Below are positions 50,547-59,817 of a stretch of DNA of 64,000 nucleotides, piece by piece (the stretch's first letter is position 1; the number at the start of each line of letters is the position of its first letter). The notes under the pieces were generated by a model, which worked only from the letters and a program-made list of their open reading frames with translations, made no database searches and was not told the origin of the DNA. Position numbers and translations under genes: made by a program. Source of the DNA: an uncultured Pseudomonadota bacterium (lineage in GTDB: Bacteria > Myxococcota_A > UBA796 > SXON01); contig CAISIK010000207.1 of the NCBI GenBank assembly GCA_903885375.1, forward strand, positions 1 to 64,000, read 5' to 3'.

Positions 50547-52430
50547 GTGGAGTCCCGCAGGGGCGGTGATCGACCTCGCCCGCCCGGGTTCCCTCGTTTC
50601 CGGATACGACTCCCCGTGCTCGCCCTCCTCGTCGCCCACGCGGTCGCCCAGTCCCCGCTCGTCGTGGAGCGGGCCCGTCTCCCGCTGCCCGGAGCGGAGT
50701 GGGCCGACGGCACGCCGGAGGATGGCGTGCCGGACGAGTGGAGCGTCTCGACCAGCAACGGAGAGCTTCGGGTGGCGCCGGCGAAGAAGGCGGGCATCAC
50801 GCGGCTCGCCTGGACCGCCGGCACGCGCGCGAGCCTCTGCTCCGCGCCCGCGCCGGTCCGCCCGGGCACCACGGTGCGGCTGGGCACCCGCGTGAAGGGC
50901 AGCGCCACGCTCGGCGATGTCACCGCCGTGCACCTCCGGCTCGCGGGTGCGCGCGGGGATGTCCACACCGCCCGCCGCCGCTTCGACACCGGCGACTTCC
51001 CCTGGGAGCAGGTGGAGATCACCGCCACGGTGCCGGCGGGGGCGACGGGCGCCTACGTCTGCTTCGAGGTGCAGATGGTGGATGGTGCGCCGGCGGCCAG
51101 CCTCGAGGTCGCGCCGCTCGTCCTCGAGGAGCTCACCGCCTCCAGCACCGCGCCGCGCCTGCCCGTGCGCCGGCTCATCCTCGTGTCGATCGAGGCCTTC
51201 CGTTGGGACCATGTGTCGGGCAACGGCTACGGCCGCGAAACCACACCCACGCTCGACCGGCTCATGCGGGAGGGTGTGGCCTTCAACCAGCACTACGTCC
51301 CGGCGCCCTACACCCACCCCTCGTTGGCCTCGCTCATCACGGGCCAGTGGCCCACCACGCTGGGGTTTGTCGACAACATCCCCACCCTCGGCCCCGGCGT
51401 GTCCGGAGCCGCCGAGCTCCTCGCCCAGGCCGGCTACGTCACCGCCGCCTTCAACGTGCAGTACGTGCTCAGCAACCGCTACGGGCTGAACCGGGACTTC
51501 CACTACTACCGGAACCACCCGAACGACACCACCGCCACGGTGCTCAACAACGAGCTGCTGCCCTTCCTGCGCAGCCATTCGGAGGACAACCTCTTCCTCT
51601 GGGCCCACTTCTTCGACCCGCACGGCCCCTACCGCCCGCAGGGCGCCTTCGAGCGGCGCTTCGTGGGCGATGCGCTCTGGGAGGCCGACACCATGAAGGT
51701 GCAGCGCGGCGAAACCGCCGAGGGCGCCCCGACCGTTCCGAAGTACATCTTCGACAACGGGCAGACCGAAAGGCGCCACTACGTGTCCCGCTACGACGGC
51801 GACATCGCCTACGCCGACTCGGAGCTCGGCCGCCTCGTGGCCACCCTCGAGGCCGACAACCGCAACGACACGCTCCTCATCGTGACCGCCGACCACGGCG
51901 AGTCCATGACCGACCACGACCGCTACTTCTGCCACGGCAGCCTCTACGATCACGATCTCCACGTGCCGTTCGTGGTGTGGGGGCCGGGCATCGTGGCGCC
52001 CCACGCGCCGCTGGATGGCCTCTCCTCGCACGTGGATGTGCTGCCCACGCTGCTCGACTACGCCGGCGCGGGCGGGCTCCCCGGCTTCGCGGGCGCAAGC
52101 CTCCGCCCCGCGCTCGAAGGCGGCGCCTTCCCGGCCCGCGACTGGGTGGTGTCCGTGGTCGGCCGCTCCGAGAACCTCCGTTATGCCTTGCACGCCGCGG
52201 GAGGCCTCAAGCTCCTCACCAGCGCCAGCGGCGCCTTCGAAGGGGCGTGGAACGTGGCCGACGACCCTGCCGAGGCCCGCCCGCTCACCGGCGCGGCGCG
52301 CACCGCCGCCCGTACGCTCGCTCGCGAGTTCGCCCGGTCGCTCCGGGGTGCGCCCAAGCCGCCCCGCAAGACCTCCACGCTCGACTCCGAGGATGAAGCC
52401 CGCTTGCGGGCGCTGGGGTACATCGAATGA
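50547..52430 (+). CDS. Sulfatase-fold exported enzyme with Thr in place of Cys/Ser
   Basis: The 627-residue protein has a signal-like N-terminus (RLPVLALLVAHAVA), a beta-sandwich domain (about residues 35-200) and an alkaline-phosphatase/sulfatase domain. Pieces of the latter are LILVSIEAFRWDHVSGNGYGRETTPTLDRLM, then APYTHPSLASLITG, and later HFFDPHGPYRP and TADHGESMTDH with metal ligands Asp/His. Sulfatases need Cys or Ser in C/S-x-P-x-R for formylglycine; here the site reads THPSL, with Thr, as in phosphotransferases of the LtaS/EptA group. It may transfer or cleave phospho-groups, not sulfate. Starts at ATG 50499 or TTG 50541 are also possible; GTG 50547 lies just after the inverted repeat. 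The stop overlaps the next ATG by 4 bases. Confidence 0.82.
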   Translation: MESRRGGDRPRPPGFPRFRIRLPVLALLVAHAVAQSPLVVERARLPLPGAEWADGTPEDGVPDEWSVSTSNGELRVAPAKKAGITRLAWTAGTRASLCSAPAPVRPGTTVRLGTRVKGSATLGDVTAVHLRLAGARGDVHTARRRFDTGDFPWEQVEITATVPAGATGAYVCFEVQMVDGAPAASLEVAPLVLEELTASSTAPRLPVRRLILVSIEAFRWDHVSGNGYGRETTPTLDRLMREGVAFNQHYVPAPYTHPSLASLITGQWPTTLGFVDNIPTLGPGVSGAAELLAQAGYVTAAFNVQYVLSNRYGLNRDFHYYRNHPNDTTATVLNNELLPFLRSHSEDNLFLWAHFFDPHGPYRPQGAFERRFVGDALWEADTMKVQRGETAEGAPTVPKYIFDNGQTERRHYVSRYDGDIAYADSELGRLVATLEADNRNDTLLIVTADHGESMTDHDRYFCHGSLYDHDLHVPFVVWGPGIVAPHAPLDGLSSHVDVLPTLLDYAGAGGLPGFAGASLRPALEGGAFPARDWVVSVVGRSENLRYALHAAGGLKLLTSASGAFEGAWNVADDPAEARPLTGAARTAARTLAREFARSLRGAPKPPRKTSTLDSEDEARLRALGYIE

Positions 52431-52885
52431 GGCCCATCGAAGGGTTCGCCGTGAAGGAGCTCAACGTCATCCCCGACGATCGGGGGCGGCTGTTCGAAGT
52501 GCTACGTCGGGACGATCCGCTGTTCTCCCGGTTCGGCCAGGCCTACGTCACCACCACCTTTCCCGGGGTGGTGAAGGCCTGGCACCGCCACCGTCTGCAG
52601 ACCGACTACTTCTGCTGCCTCGTCGGCATGATCAAGCTCGTCCTCCACGACGACCGCCCGGGCTCCCCGTCGGAGGGCCGCACCGAGCAGGTGTGGCTCG
52701 GCGAGCACAAGCCGCGGCTGGTAGTCGTGCCGCCGGGCGTCTGGCATGGGTGGACGTGCACGAGCGACCGCGAGGCCATGATCCTCAACCTCGCGTCGGA
52801 GCCCTACGATCACGGCGCTCCCGACGAGGAGCGGCTCGCGCCCCACGGCACCCTCCCGTACGACTGGCAGCGGCGCGACGGGTAG
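52427..52885 (+). CDS. RmlC-like cupin (dTDP-sugar epimerase family)
   Basis: The 152-residue protein has the RmlC cupin layout: VIPDDRGRLFEVLRRDDP, then GVVKAWHRHRLQTDYFCCLVGMIKLVLHDDR, then VVVPPGVWHGWTC. The general-base His is in WHRHR; the usual R-G-L-H-Y-Q core is changed, so epimerase specificity is uncertain. ATG 52427 overlaps the preceding stop by 4 bases, linking it with the sulfatase-fold enzyme. It probably acts on a nucleotide sugar for a surface glycan, as is common beside such enzymes; this is inference. Confidence 0.85.
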   Translation: MRPIEGFAVKELNVIPDDRGRLFEVLRRDDPLFSRFGQAYVTTTFPGVVKAWHRHRLQTDYFCCLVGMIKLVLHDDRPGSPSEGRTEQVWLGEHKPRLVVVPPGVWHGWTCTSDREAMILNLASEPYDHGAPDEERLAPHGTLPYDWQRRDG

Positions 52886-52917
52886 GCTGCGCGCCCGCTC
52901 CGGTGCTATGACGCCGG

Positions 52918-54035
<1,118 letters not shown>

Positions 54036-54039
<4 letters not shown>

Positions 54040-54686
54040 CCCGCCGACTGGAAGAGGACAAACTGGGGGTGACGCAGGCGCCCGGCTGGCACCGAGATGT
54101 CGCCGGCCAGCACCTTCGCGACCGTATCGGGCGGGCAGTCGGGCGCGGCGAGGAGCACGATGGCGCGGGCGCGCGCGAGCAGGCTGAGGGTCACGCTCAC
54201 CTCGGCCAGCCCCTGGGCGCCGGGCGCCGCGCCCACGTCGGCGCGCTCGCGCAGGAGCGGGGAAGCCGCCGAAAGGCCCGCCACGCCGCCGTCGGCGCGG
54301 AGGAGGAGGAAGGCCACGTCGATCACGCCGCGGCAGGGAGGCGCGGCCAGCAGTGCGGCCTGGCGGGCGGCCGCGCGGGCGCCGTCGGCATCGGCTTGGG
54401 GGTCGACCGCGATCGGGTTGAAGCGTGCTGGCACGGCCAGCGCCTGCCACACGCCGGGCCAGCGCCGGGCGGTGTGCGACTCGGGCACCACCAGCTCGCT
54501 CGCGGCCCACACGCCCGTGCGGCCCCATGCGAGCGGAAGGCCGCCCAGCGCCTCCAGCGCGGGGAGCAGCCCCGGATCGGTGCCCACGAGGAGCTCGGCC
54601 GACCCCGGGTTCGCCCGCAGCCGGACCGCCACCTCGCGGGCGGCGCGCGCCGCGGCGTCGGGGCGGAGCTCGTGGCGGGCCAGCAC
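54036..54686 (-). CDS. 6-phosphogluconolactonase-like protein, degenerate
   Basis: The 216-residue protein follows the 6-phosphogluconolactonase / glucosamine-6-phosphate isomerase fold. A GVWAASELVVPESH segment stands where DER.VP..H occurs, ADGGVAGLSAASP stands where GEDGHTASLFP occurs, and a late helix begins VSVTLSLLARARAI. The expected acidic and His residues of the active site are partly missing, and the GGSTP loop near the N-terminus is absent. It may have lost activity or changed substrate. GTG 54686 lies one base from the preceding stop, so it is cotranscribed with the choice-of-anchor V gene. Zwf and gnd are not nearby. Confidence 0.65.
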
Positions 54687-54687
54687 C

Positions 54688-55293
54688 TCAGCGCTCCGAG
54701 CGGCGTCGGCGTACGGCGAGGAGGGGAACGAGCAGGGGGAGGAGCAGCGCGGGCGTGCCGGCTCCGGTGCCGTGCGCGCAGCTGCAGTCCGGCGGCTCCC
54801 CGCCGGTGTCGCCGCCGGTGTCGCCGCCGGAGTCCTCCGGGTTGATGCCGGTGCCCACCACGATGGTCACGTCGTCCGCGAAGTTCCAGGCGTCGCCCAC
54901 CTCCTCGCCGTCGCCGTTGCCCACGAGGCCCGCGCCGTAGAGGCGGAAGGTTCCATCACCCTCGGCCGACCACGAGAAGGTGAAGGTGCCCACGCCCTCG
55001 GCGGGGGTGGCGGGACCGGCGTGGGTGACCTCGTTGCGCTCCACGCGCGTGCCCTCACCCGCCGTGAAAACGCCCCCGTTCGCCGCCACGTCGAGGCCCG
55101 CCACGGCCGGGTGGCCCCCCGACACCGCCACCGTGAGGTTCACGATGGCGCCGGGGTCGACCTCGGTAGCATCGGCGCTCAACGCCACATCCACCCCCCC
55201 GGAGGCGTTGCCGTGGCAGGTGCACCCCGACACCGCGGCGCCAACCTTGCCATCCGGGTTGGCCAACGCGAGGGGAAGGAGGGAGAGCAACAT
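54688..55293 (-). CDS. Choice-of-anchor V surface protein, short form
   Basis: The 201-residue protein has a signal peptide (MLLSLLPLALA). One choice-of-anchor V domain follows (GCTCHGNASGGVDVALSADATEV, then PAVAGLDVAANGGVF, then HAGPATPAEGVGTFTFSWSA, GDAWNFADDVTIVV). An acidic Gly/Thr linker (GGDTGGDTGGE) leads to the sorting tail CSCAHGTGAGTPALLLPLLVPLLAVRRRR. The domain is defined by its Cys-Cys-His start and beta-sandwich; it is found on Myxococcota surfaces. A larger paralogue with the same domain lies immediately upstream, so the pair arose by tandem duplication. Function unknown. Confidence 0.82.
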   Translation of the reverse strand: MLLSLLPLALANPDGKVGAAVSGCTCHGNASGGVDVALSADATEVDPGAIVNLTVAVSGGHPAVAGLDVAANGGVFTAGEGTRVERNEVTHAGPATPAEGVGTFTFSWSAEGDGTFRLYGAGLVGNGDGEEVGDAWNFADDVTIVVGTGINPEDSGGDTGGDTGGEPPDCSCAHGTGAGTPALLLPLLVPLLAVRRRRSER

Positions 55294-55305
55294 GGAGGAC
55301 CTGCG

Positions 55306-57903
55306 TCAGGAGCGGCGGCGATGCGCGAGGAGAGCGCCCGCGAAGAGGAGCCCCAGCGTAGCCGACCCGGAAGGGGTCGCACAGCCCCCGCAGCCACCCT
55401 CGGCCTCGCCGTCGTCGGTGGGGTCCGCGTCGGCCTGGCCACTGTCTTCGGGGGGGCAGGGCGCCACCACGCTGCGGTCGGTGTCGTCGCAGTCCTCGTC
55501 CACCGGCACGCCGTCGTGGTCCTGGTCGTAGTCGTCGCTGCCGTCGCAGTCGGTGTCCACGCCGTCGTACCACGTCTCCGACGCGCCCGGGTTCACGGTG
55601 GGGTCGGCGTCGTTGCAGTCGTTGCCGCCGAGCGCTTCGTCGTCGTAGCCGTCGTTGTCCCCGTCGTGGTCGTTGCGGAGGTCGCAGTCGTTGGGCACGC
55701 CATCCTCGCCCACGCCGGGCGCCCCCGCGTACACGGTCGGGTCGGTGTCGTCGCAGTCCGTCCCGCCCCAGGCGGCGCTGTCCGCAAAATCACCGTCCGC
55801 GTCGTAGTCCGAGTCCCCGGCGCAGTCCGCGTCCACGCCGTCGTAGGGCGGGTCCTCGGCGCCCGGGGCGATGGCAGGATCGGCGTCGTTGCAGTCGGCG
55901 GGGTGCGCCCAACCGTCGAGATCGGCGTCCGCGTCGTTGCCATCGCAGTCCTGATCCACGCCGTCGTACCAGACCTCCGTCCCGGCGGGATTGGTGTCCG
56001 CGTTCGTGTCGTCGCAATCCGAGGCGTCGGCCACCCTCCCGGTGGGCTGGTCGCAGGCGATCGAGCCGGCGAGCGGGTCGCCGAAGCCGTCCTCGTCGGT
56101 GTCCGCGTACCAGAAGGTGGCGTCTGCGGCGTCGGCTTCGTCGGTGGTGCCGTCGCAGTCGTCGTCCGCGGCGTTGCACAGCTCGGTGGCCGATGGAGAC
56201 ACGGCTGCCGCGCTGTCGTCGCAGTCCTGCGCGTCCGCCACGTAGCCGGAGGGGGCGGCACAGGAAAGCACCGAGACCGCGGCGTTGCCGTAACCGTCGG
56301 CGTCGTCGTCGGCGTACCAGGCGGTCGCGTCCCGCGCGTCCTCGTCCACCGTGCCGTCACAGTCGTCGTCGGCGCCGTCGCACGTCTCCGGGGCGCCGGG
56401 CCAGGTGGCGGCGTCGGCGTCGTCACAGTCGGTGTGGTCGGCCACGCATCCCGTGGGCGCGGAGCAGGCCACCTCGACGCGGCTGGCATCCCCCCAGCCA
56501 TCGCCGTCGGCGTCCACGTACCAGGAGGCGGCGTCCACGGCGTCGGGCTCGTCGGTGGTGCCGTCGCAGTCGTCGTCGGCGCCGTTGCAGCGCTCCGAGG
56601 CCGCGGGCGAGATGTCGGCGTCGCCATCGTCGCACTCTTCGCAGGCGGCGTAGCCGTCGCCGTCCCCGTCGTCGTAGGCGAGGGCGCCGTCGCAGTTGTA
56701 GTCGTCGAGGTCGGTGCAGGTCTCCGTGGCGCCCGGGTGGAAGGCGCTGTCGGAATCGTCGCAGTCGCCGGCGAGCGCGGCGTAGCCGGCGGGTTGCGTG
56801 CACTCCGCCACCGACGAGGTGGAGAGCCCGTACCCGTCGCCGTCGACGTCGGCGTACCAGTCGGGGGCGTCGAGGGCGGCTTCGTCGGTGTCGCCGTCGC
56901 AGTCGTCGTCCACGGCGTTGCAGCGTTCGGAGGCCGAGGGCGACACGCCGGGGAGGGCGTCGTCGCAGTCGGTCGGGCTCGTTCCGGTACCGAGGGGCTG
57001 GGTGCAGGCGAGCGTGGTGGTGGTGCCGGCGTGCCCGTCGCCGTCCACGTCCACGTACCAGGTGAGCGCGTCGAGGCTGGTGTCGGGGTCGGTGTCGCCG
57101 TCGCAGTCGTCGTCGAGCGCGTTGCACAGCTCGGCGGCGCCGGGGTGCACCGCGGCGTCCCCGTCGTCGCAGTCGGTGTCGTCGGGCGTGAAGCCACTCG
57201 GCAGGTCGCAGCTCACCGAGAAGCTGGCGGGGTCGCCGTAGCCGTCGGCGTCGAGGTCGGCGTACCAGGTCTCGGCGTCGATGGCGCTGGCCTCGTCCAC
57301 CTCGTCATCGCAGTCGTCGTCCACGTCGTTGCACGTCTCGTCCGCCCCGGGGTTCACGCTCGCGTCGGCGTCGTCGCAGTCGGTGCCTGTGCCGTCGTCG
57401 CACACCTCGTAGCCATCGCCGTCGAGGTCCTCGCAGCCGTCGTCGACCACGATCGTGTAGTTGCTGGCGAGGTTCCAGGCGTCGCCCACGTCGCGGCCGT
57501 CGTTGTTCGAGGAGAGCCCGGCGCCGCGCAGGGTGTAGCTGCCCTCGGCGGCAGGGGCCGTCCACGTGAAGGCGAAGCTGGTGCTCCCGCTGGCCAGGGC
57601 TGTGGGGGCGGTGTGCGTGATCTCACGCGCCAGGACTTGCGTGTTGGCGCCCGCCGCGAGCGTGCCTCCGGTGGCCGATACGTCGAGCCCCGCGTGGGTC
57701 TGGCTACCCGAGGTGCTGGACACCACGAAGAGCATGCTCACCACCTCGCCGGGCTCCACCGTGGCGGTTCCGGAGAACGACGCAGTGGTCGAGGCCGTCG
57801 CCGTGGCGCCATGGCAGCTGCAGCCGGTGGTGGAGTTGCCGGTCTTGCCGGCGGTCTTGGCCTCGGCCGGAGCGAGCAGGGCGAGGAGGAGCAGCGTGCA
57901 CAT
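55306..57903 (-). CDS. Choice-of-anchor V protein with MopE repeats and C-terminal anchor
   Basis: The 865-residue protein has a signal peptide (MCTLLLLALLAPAEA), a choice-of-anchor V domain (GCSCHGATATASTTAS, then GLDVSATGGTL, then GDAWNLASNYTIVV), then about ten MopE-type repeats from residue 165 to 790. Each repeat has DCDDADASVNPGA, C-N-D-V-D-D-D-C-D, then W-Y-A-D-L-D-A-D-G-Y-G-D or a variant. It ends with GGCGGCATPSGSATLGLLFAGALLAHRRRS, a typical sorting tail. The repeats should bind many calcium ions and form a stiff stalk holding the N-terminal domain from the cell. ATG 57903 fits the signal peptide better than a GTG 36 bases upstream. Confidence 0.9.
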   Translation of the reverse strand: MCTLLLLALLAPAEAKTAGKTGNSTTGCSCHGATATASTTASFSGTATVEPGEVVSMLFVVSSTSGSQTHAGLDVSATGGTLAAGANTQVLAREITHTAPTALASGSTSFAFTWTAPAAEGSYTLRGAGLSSNNDGRDVGDAWNLASNYTIVVDDGCEDLDGDGYEVCDDGTGTDCDDADASVNPGADETCNDVDDDCDDEVDEASAIDAETWYADLDADGYGDPASFSVSCDLPSGFTPDDTDCDDGDAAVHPGAAELCNALDDDCDGDTDPDTSLDALTWYVDVDGDGHAGTTTTLACTQPLGTGTSPTDCDDALPGVSPSASERCNAVDDDCDGDTDEAALDAPDWYADVDGDGYGLSTSSVAECTQPAGYAALAGDCDDSDSAFHPGATETCTDLDDYNCDGALAYDDGDGDGYAACEECDDGDADISPAASERCNGADDDCDGTTDEPDAVDAASWYVDADGDGWGDASRVEVACSAPTGCVADHTDCDDADAATWPGAPETCDGADDDCDGTVDEDARDATAWYADDDADGYGNAAVSVLSCAAPSGYVADAQDCDDSAAAVSPSATELCNAADDDCDGTTDEADAADATFWYADTDEDGFGDPLAGSIACDQPTGRVADASDCDDTNADTNPAGTEVWYDGVDQDCDGNDADADLDGWAHPADCNDADPAIAPGAEDPPYDGVDADCAGDSDYDADGDFADSAAWGGTDCDDTDPTVYAGAPGVGEDGVPNDCDLRNDHDGDNDGYDDEALGGNDCNDADPTVNPGASETWYDGVDTDCDGSDDYDQDHDGVPVDEDCDDTDRSVVAPCPPEDSGQADADPTDDGEAEGGCGGCATPSGSATLGLLFAGALLAHRRRS

Positions 57904-57984
57904 CGGGGGAGTGTGCACCGGCCCGGACCCCGTCGGCAATCCCCCTGAAGCCGGGCGGTGCGCCAGCCCACAGGCGCGGGCGGG

Positions 57985-58731
57985 TCAGCCCTTGCGAAGG
58001 TGCCGTTTTCCCGCGGGGTCGATCCACCGTGCGGTCACGCCGCTGGGGAGCGAAACCTCGCCGCAGGTGGCGTAGAACGCGGTCGACCACGCATCGGCTT
58101 CGGCGCCCGTTGGCGCGGTCACGGTCACCGCTCCGATGCAGTGGACGGGGGTGAGCGTGCGCGCGTCGACGATGTGGTCGGGCTGTTGATCCTCCGCGGA
58201 GGTGGAGAGCGCCGCGTTGCGGAGCCGCAAGTCCCAGGCGCCGGCCTCCGTCGCCACCGTGACCGGCCATCCGCCGCAGCCGTTGGCATGGCCGTGGGCC
58301 ACGATGTCGCCAGCGGCGTCGACCACGAAGTCCTCCACGCCGCGGGAGAGGAGCGCGCTGGCCGCCCGATCGGCGAGAAACCCCTTGAGCACTCCGCCGA
58401 GGTCGATGGGCCCGGTGGCGCTCGCGAGGTCGCCCTCCACGGTGAGCGTTGCGCCCCGCCACCCCACGTCGAACCCGCCGCGCGAGGCCTGCCGCACCGC
58501 CTCCACCAGCGTGAACAGGCCCTTCGTTTCGGGAGAGATGCGCTGCGGCCCGTCCGTGACCATCCGCCGGGTCACGCTGGAGGGGCGCCACTCGCTCAGC
58601 TCGGCCTCGAACTGCTCGATGGTGGCGAAGGCGGCGTCGAGGTCGACGGGCGTGGCGCGCGCGGTGATGCCCACCGCCGTGCCCATGGCCGGGCGGCTCT
58701 CCCGGATCAGCTCGACGAGCGGGGGACCCAC
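57985..58731 (-). CDS. apbE: FAD:protein FMN transferase
   Basis: The 248-residue enzyme attaches FMN covalently to a Thr/Ser of the S/T-GAT motif in target proteins, using FAD. Motifs present are AMGTAVGITARA near the start, the FAD-binding segment PIDLGGVLKGFLADRAA, DFVVDAAGDIVAHG, and the late magnesium-site region HIVDARTLTPVHCIGAVTV. No signal peptide is clear, unlike most members, which act in the periplasm. The preceding gene's end overlaps it by 25 bases, and two genes upstream lies a target with SGATIS. GTG 58731 is the first start of the frame. Confidence 0.93.
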   Translation of the reverse strand: MGPPLVELIRESRPAMGTAVGITARATPVDLDAAFATIEQFEAELSEWRPSSVTRRMVTDGPQRISPETKGLFTLVEAVRQASRGGFDVGWRGATLTVEGDLASATGPIDLGGVLKGFLADRAASALLSRGVEDFVVDAAGDIVAHGHANGCGGWPVTVATEAGAWDLRLRNAALSTSAEDQQPDHIVDARTLTPVHCIGAVTVTAPTGAEADAWSTAFYATCGEVSLPSGVTARWIDPAGKRHLRKG

Positions 58732-59204
58732 ATCTCGCCGATGGCGGCCACGATCATCGTGCCCAGGCCGAGGAGGAGGACGGTGTGCACGGGGATGAGC
58801 AGCCAGGCGAACGCGGCCGACACGTAGGCCACGAGCCAGGGCAGCGCCACCTGGAGGAGGATGGAGGCGAGGGTGGCGGCGGTGACGATCACCCGCCGCC
58901 GGACCGGCCCGCCGCCGAGGTTGTAGAGGTGCGCGAGCACCAGGAAGGTGACCGGCTCGGTGAACAGGTGGAAGTGCGTGAGCTCCACGAGCTGCCGGTA
59001 GGACTTGGGGTAGACCATGGCAGCTTCATCGCCGCGCCACCAGGCCGCCCCGGACTCGGCGGAGAAACCCATTCCATCGGCGTGCAGGAGGGCGGCGGTG
59101 AGGAGGCCGAGGGCGCTCAAGACGAGGAAGCCCGTGTAGACGACCTTCGCCCCCACATCGAGCCGGCGCAGCACGCTCGGCGACTTCTGGATGAAGTCTT
59201 TCAC
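58707..59204 (-). CDS. Membrane protein of the FMN module, His-bearing helices
   Basis: The 165-residue protein has four hydrophobic segments: VVYTGFLVLSALGLLTAALLH, LTHFHLFTEPVTFLVLAHLYNLG, VIVTAATLASILLQVALPWLV and FAWLLIPVHTVLLLGLGTMIV. Several His lie inside helices 2 and 4 (HFH, AHLYN, PVHT), the pattern of b-type haem ligands, though this is not proved. The family is unknown to me. GTG 59204 overlaps the stop of the FMN-binding protein by 4 bases and its own end overlaps apbE by 25 bases. It probably links the quinone pool or an inner-membrane donor to the periplasmic flavoprotein. Confidence 0.75.
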   Translation of the reverse strand: MKDFIQKSPSVLRRLDVGAKVVYTGFLVLSALGLLTAALLHADGMGFSAESGAAWWRGDEAAMVYPKSYRQLVELTHFHLFTEPVTFLVLAHLYNLGGGPVRRRVIVTAATLASILLQVALPWLVAYVSAAFAWLLIPVHTVLLLGLGTMIVAAIGEMWVPRSSS

Positions 59205-59737
59205 TTCGTGAGCCAGGCGCTGACGAGGGCGCACGCCCGGCGCGCGCCAACGGAGAGCGAACGGGTGGAGATGGTGGCACCGCTCACGATGCGGATGTCC
59301 TTTCCCGGCCGCATGGGCGCCGCAAGGCCCAGCCCGCGAAACTGGTCGCGAAACGCGGGCGCACGCACCCCATCGCCGTAGGCCTCGCGGTACACCATCA
59401 GCTCCAGCTGCCGGATGGTGGCGGAGCCATCGAGCAGCACCGCGAAGGTGATGGGCTCGTGGAGGCCGATCTGCTCGTCGATGATGGCGTAGGTGGGGGC
59501 GCCGGCGGTGTCGTGGCCCACGAGGATTTCGTACGTAGGGCGGGGGAGGGGGTAGCCGAGCGCGGCCCGGAGCTCGGTCGGATCGGGGCTGAAGCTCACC
59601 TTGACCGGCGTTTGATCGGGGAAGAAGCTGCCGAGCAGCGCCGCCTCCGTGAGGTACACGTAGGCGTGCGCCGGGGGGCTCGCGAGCAGCAGCGTGGCCG
59701 TGAGGGCAGCGCCGACGATGTTGAGAATCAGTTTCAT
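59201..59737 (-). CDS. FMN-binding domain protein with covalent-flavin motif
   Basis: The 178-residue protein has a signal peptide (MKLILNIVGAALTATLLLASPPAHA) and one FMN-binding domain related to RnfG and NqrC. The flavinylation motif SGATISTRS lies near residue 152, with Thr as the attachment site. ApbE, encoded two genes downstream, should modify it. Exported to the periplasm, it would carry one FMN as a one- or two-electron relay. ATG 59737 has no good ribosome site; in-frame starts further upstream would bury the signal. The promoter lies in an A/T-rich island (about 59738-59817) shared with the divergent barrel gene. Confidence 0.88.
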   Translation of the reverse strand: MKLILNIVGAALTATLLLASPPAHAYVYLTEAALLGSFFPDQTPVKVSFSPDPTELRAALGYPLPRPTYEILVGHDTAGAPTYAIIDEQIGLHEPITFAVLLDGSATIRQLELMVYREAYGDGVRAPAFRDQFRGLGLAAPMRPGKDIRIVSGATISTRSLSVGARRACALVSAWLTK

Positions 59738-59817
59738 TTTGTGCTGGACGGGCCGACGCCCATTCGATAGCATATTGAAACTGAAAGTCAACATCATTTC
59801 CCCCGCCGGAGTCGCCG
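59738..59817. promoter_or_regulatory. A/T-rich divergent promoter region
   Basis: This 80-base stretch is clearly richer in A/T than its surroundings and holds TTGA...TCAA in near-inverted form (TTGAAACTGAAAGTCAA). On the minus strand TTGACT followed by TATCGA at 16 bases is a weak sigma-70-like pair. It separates the FMN module from the barrel gene. A metal or redox regulator box is possible but does not match a consensus. Confidence 0.5.

Noticed and set aside
54097..57948. Open frame of about 1280 codons opposite the MopE-repeat genes
   Set aside because: Its Val/Gly repeats are the reverse reading of the Asp-rich repeats; no start signal or domain was seen.
59738..59817. Fur box in the A/T-rich divergent region
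   Set aside because: TTGAAACTGAAAGTCAA is only a weak palindrome and does not fit the 7-1-7 pattern well.
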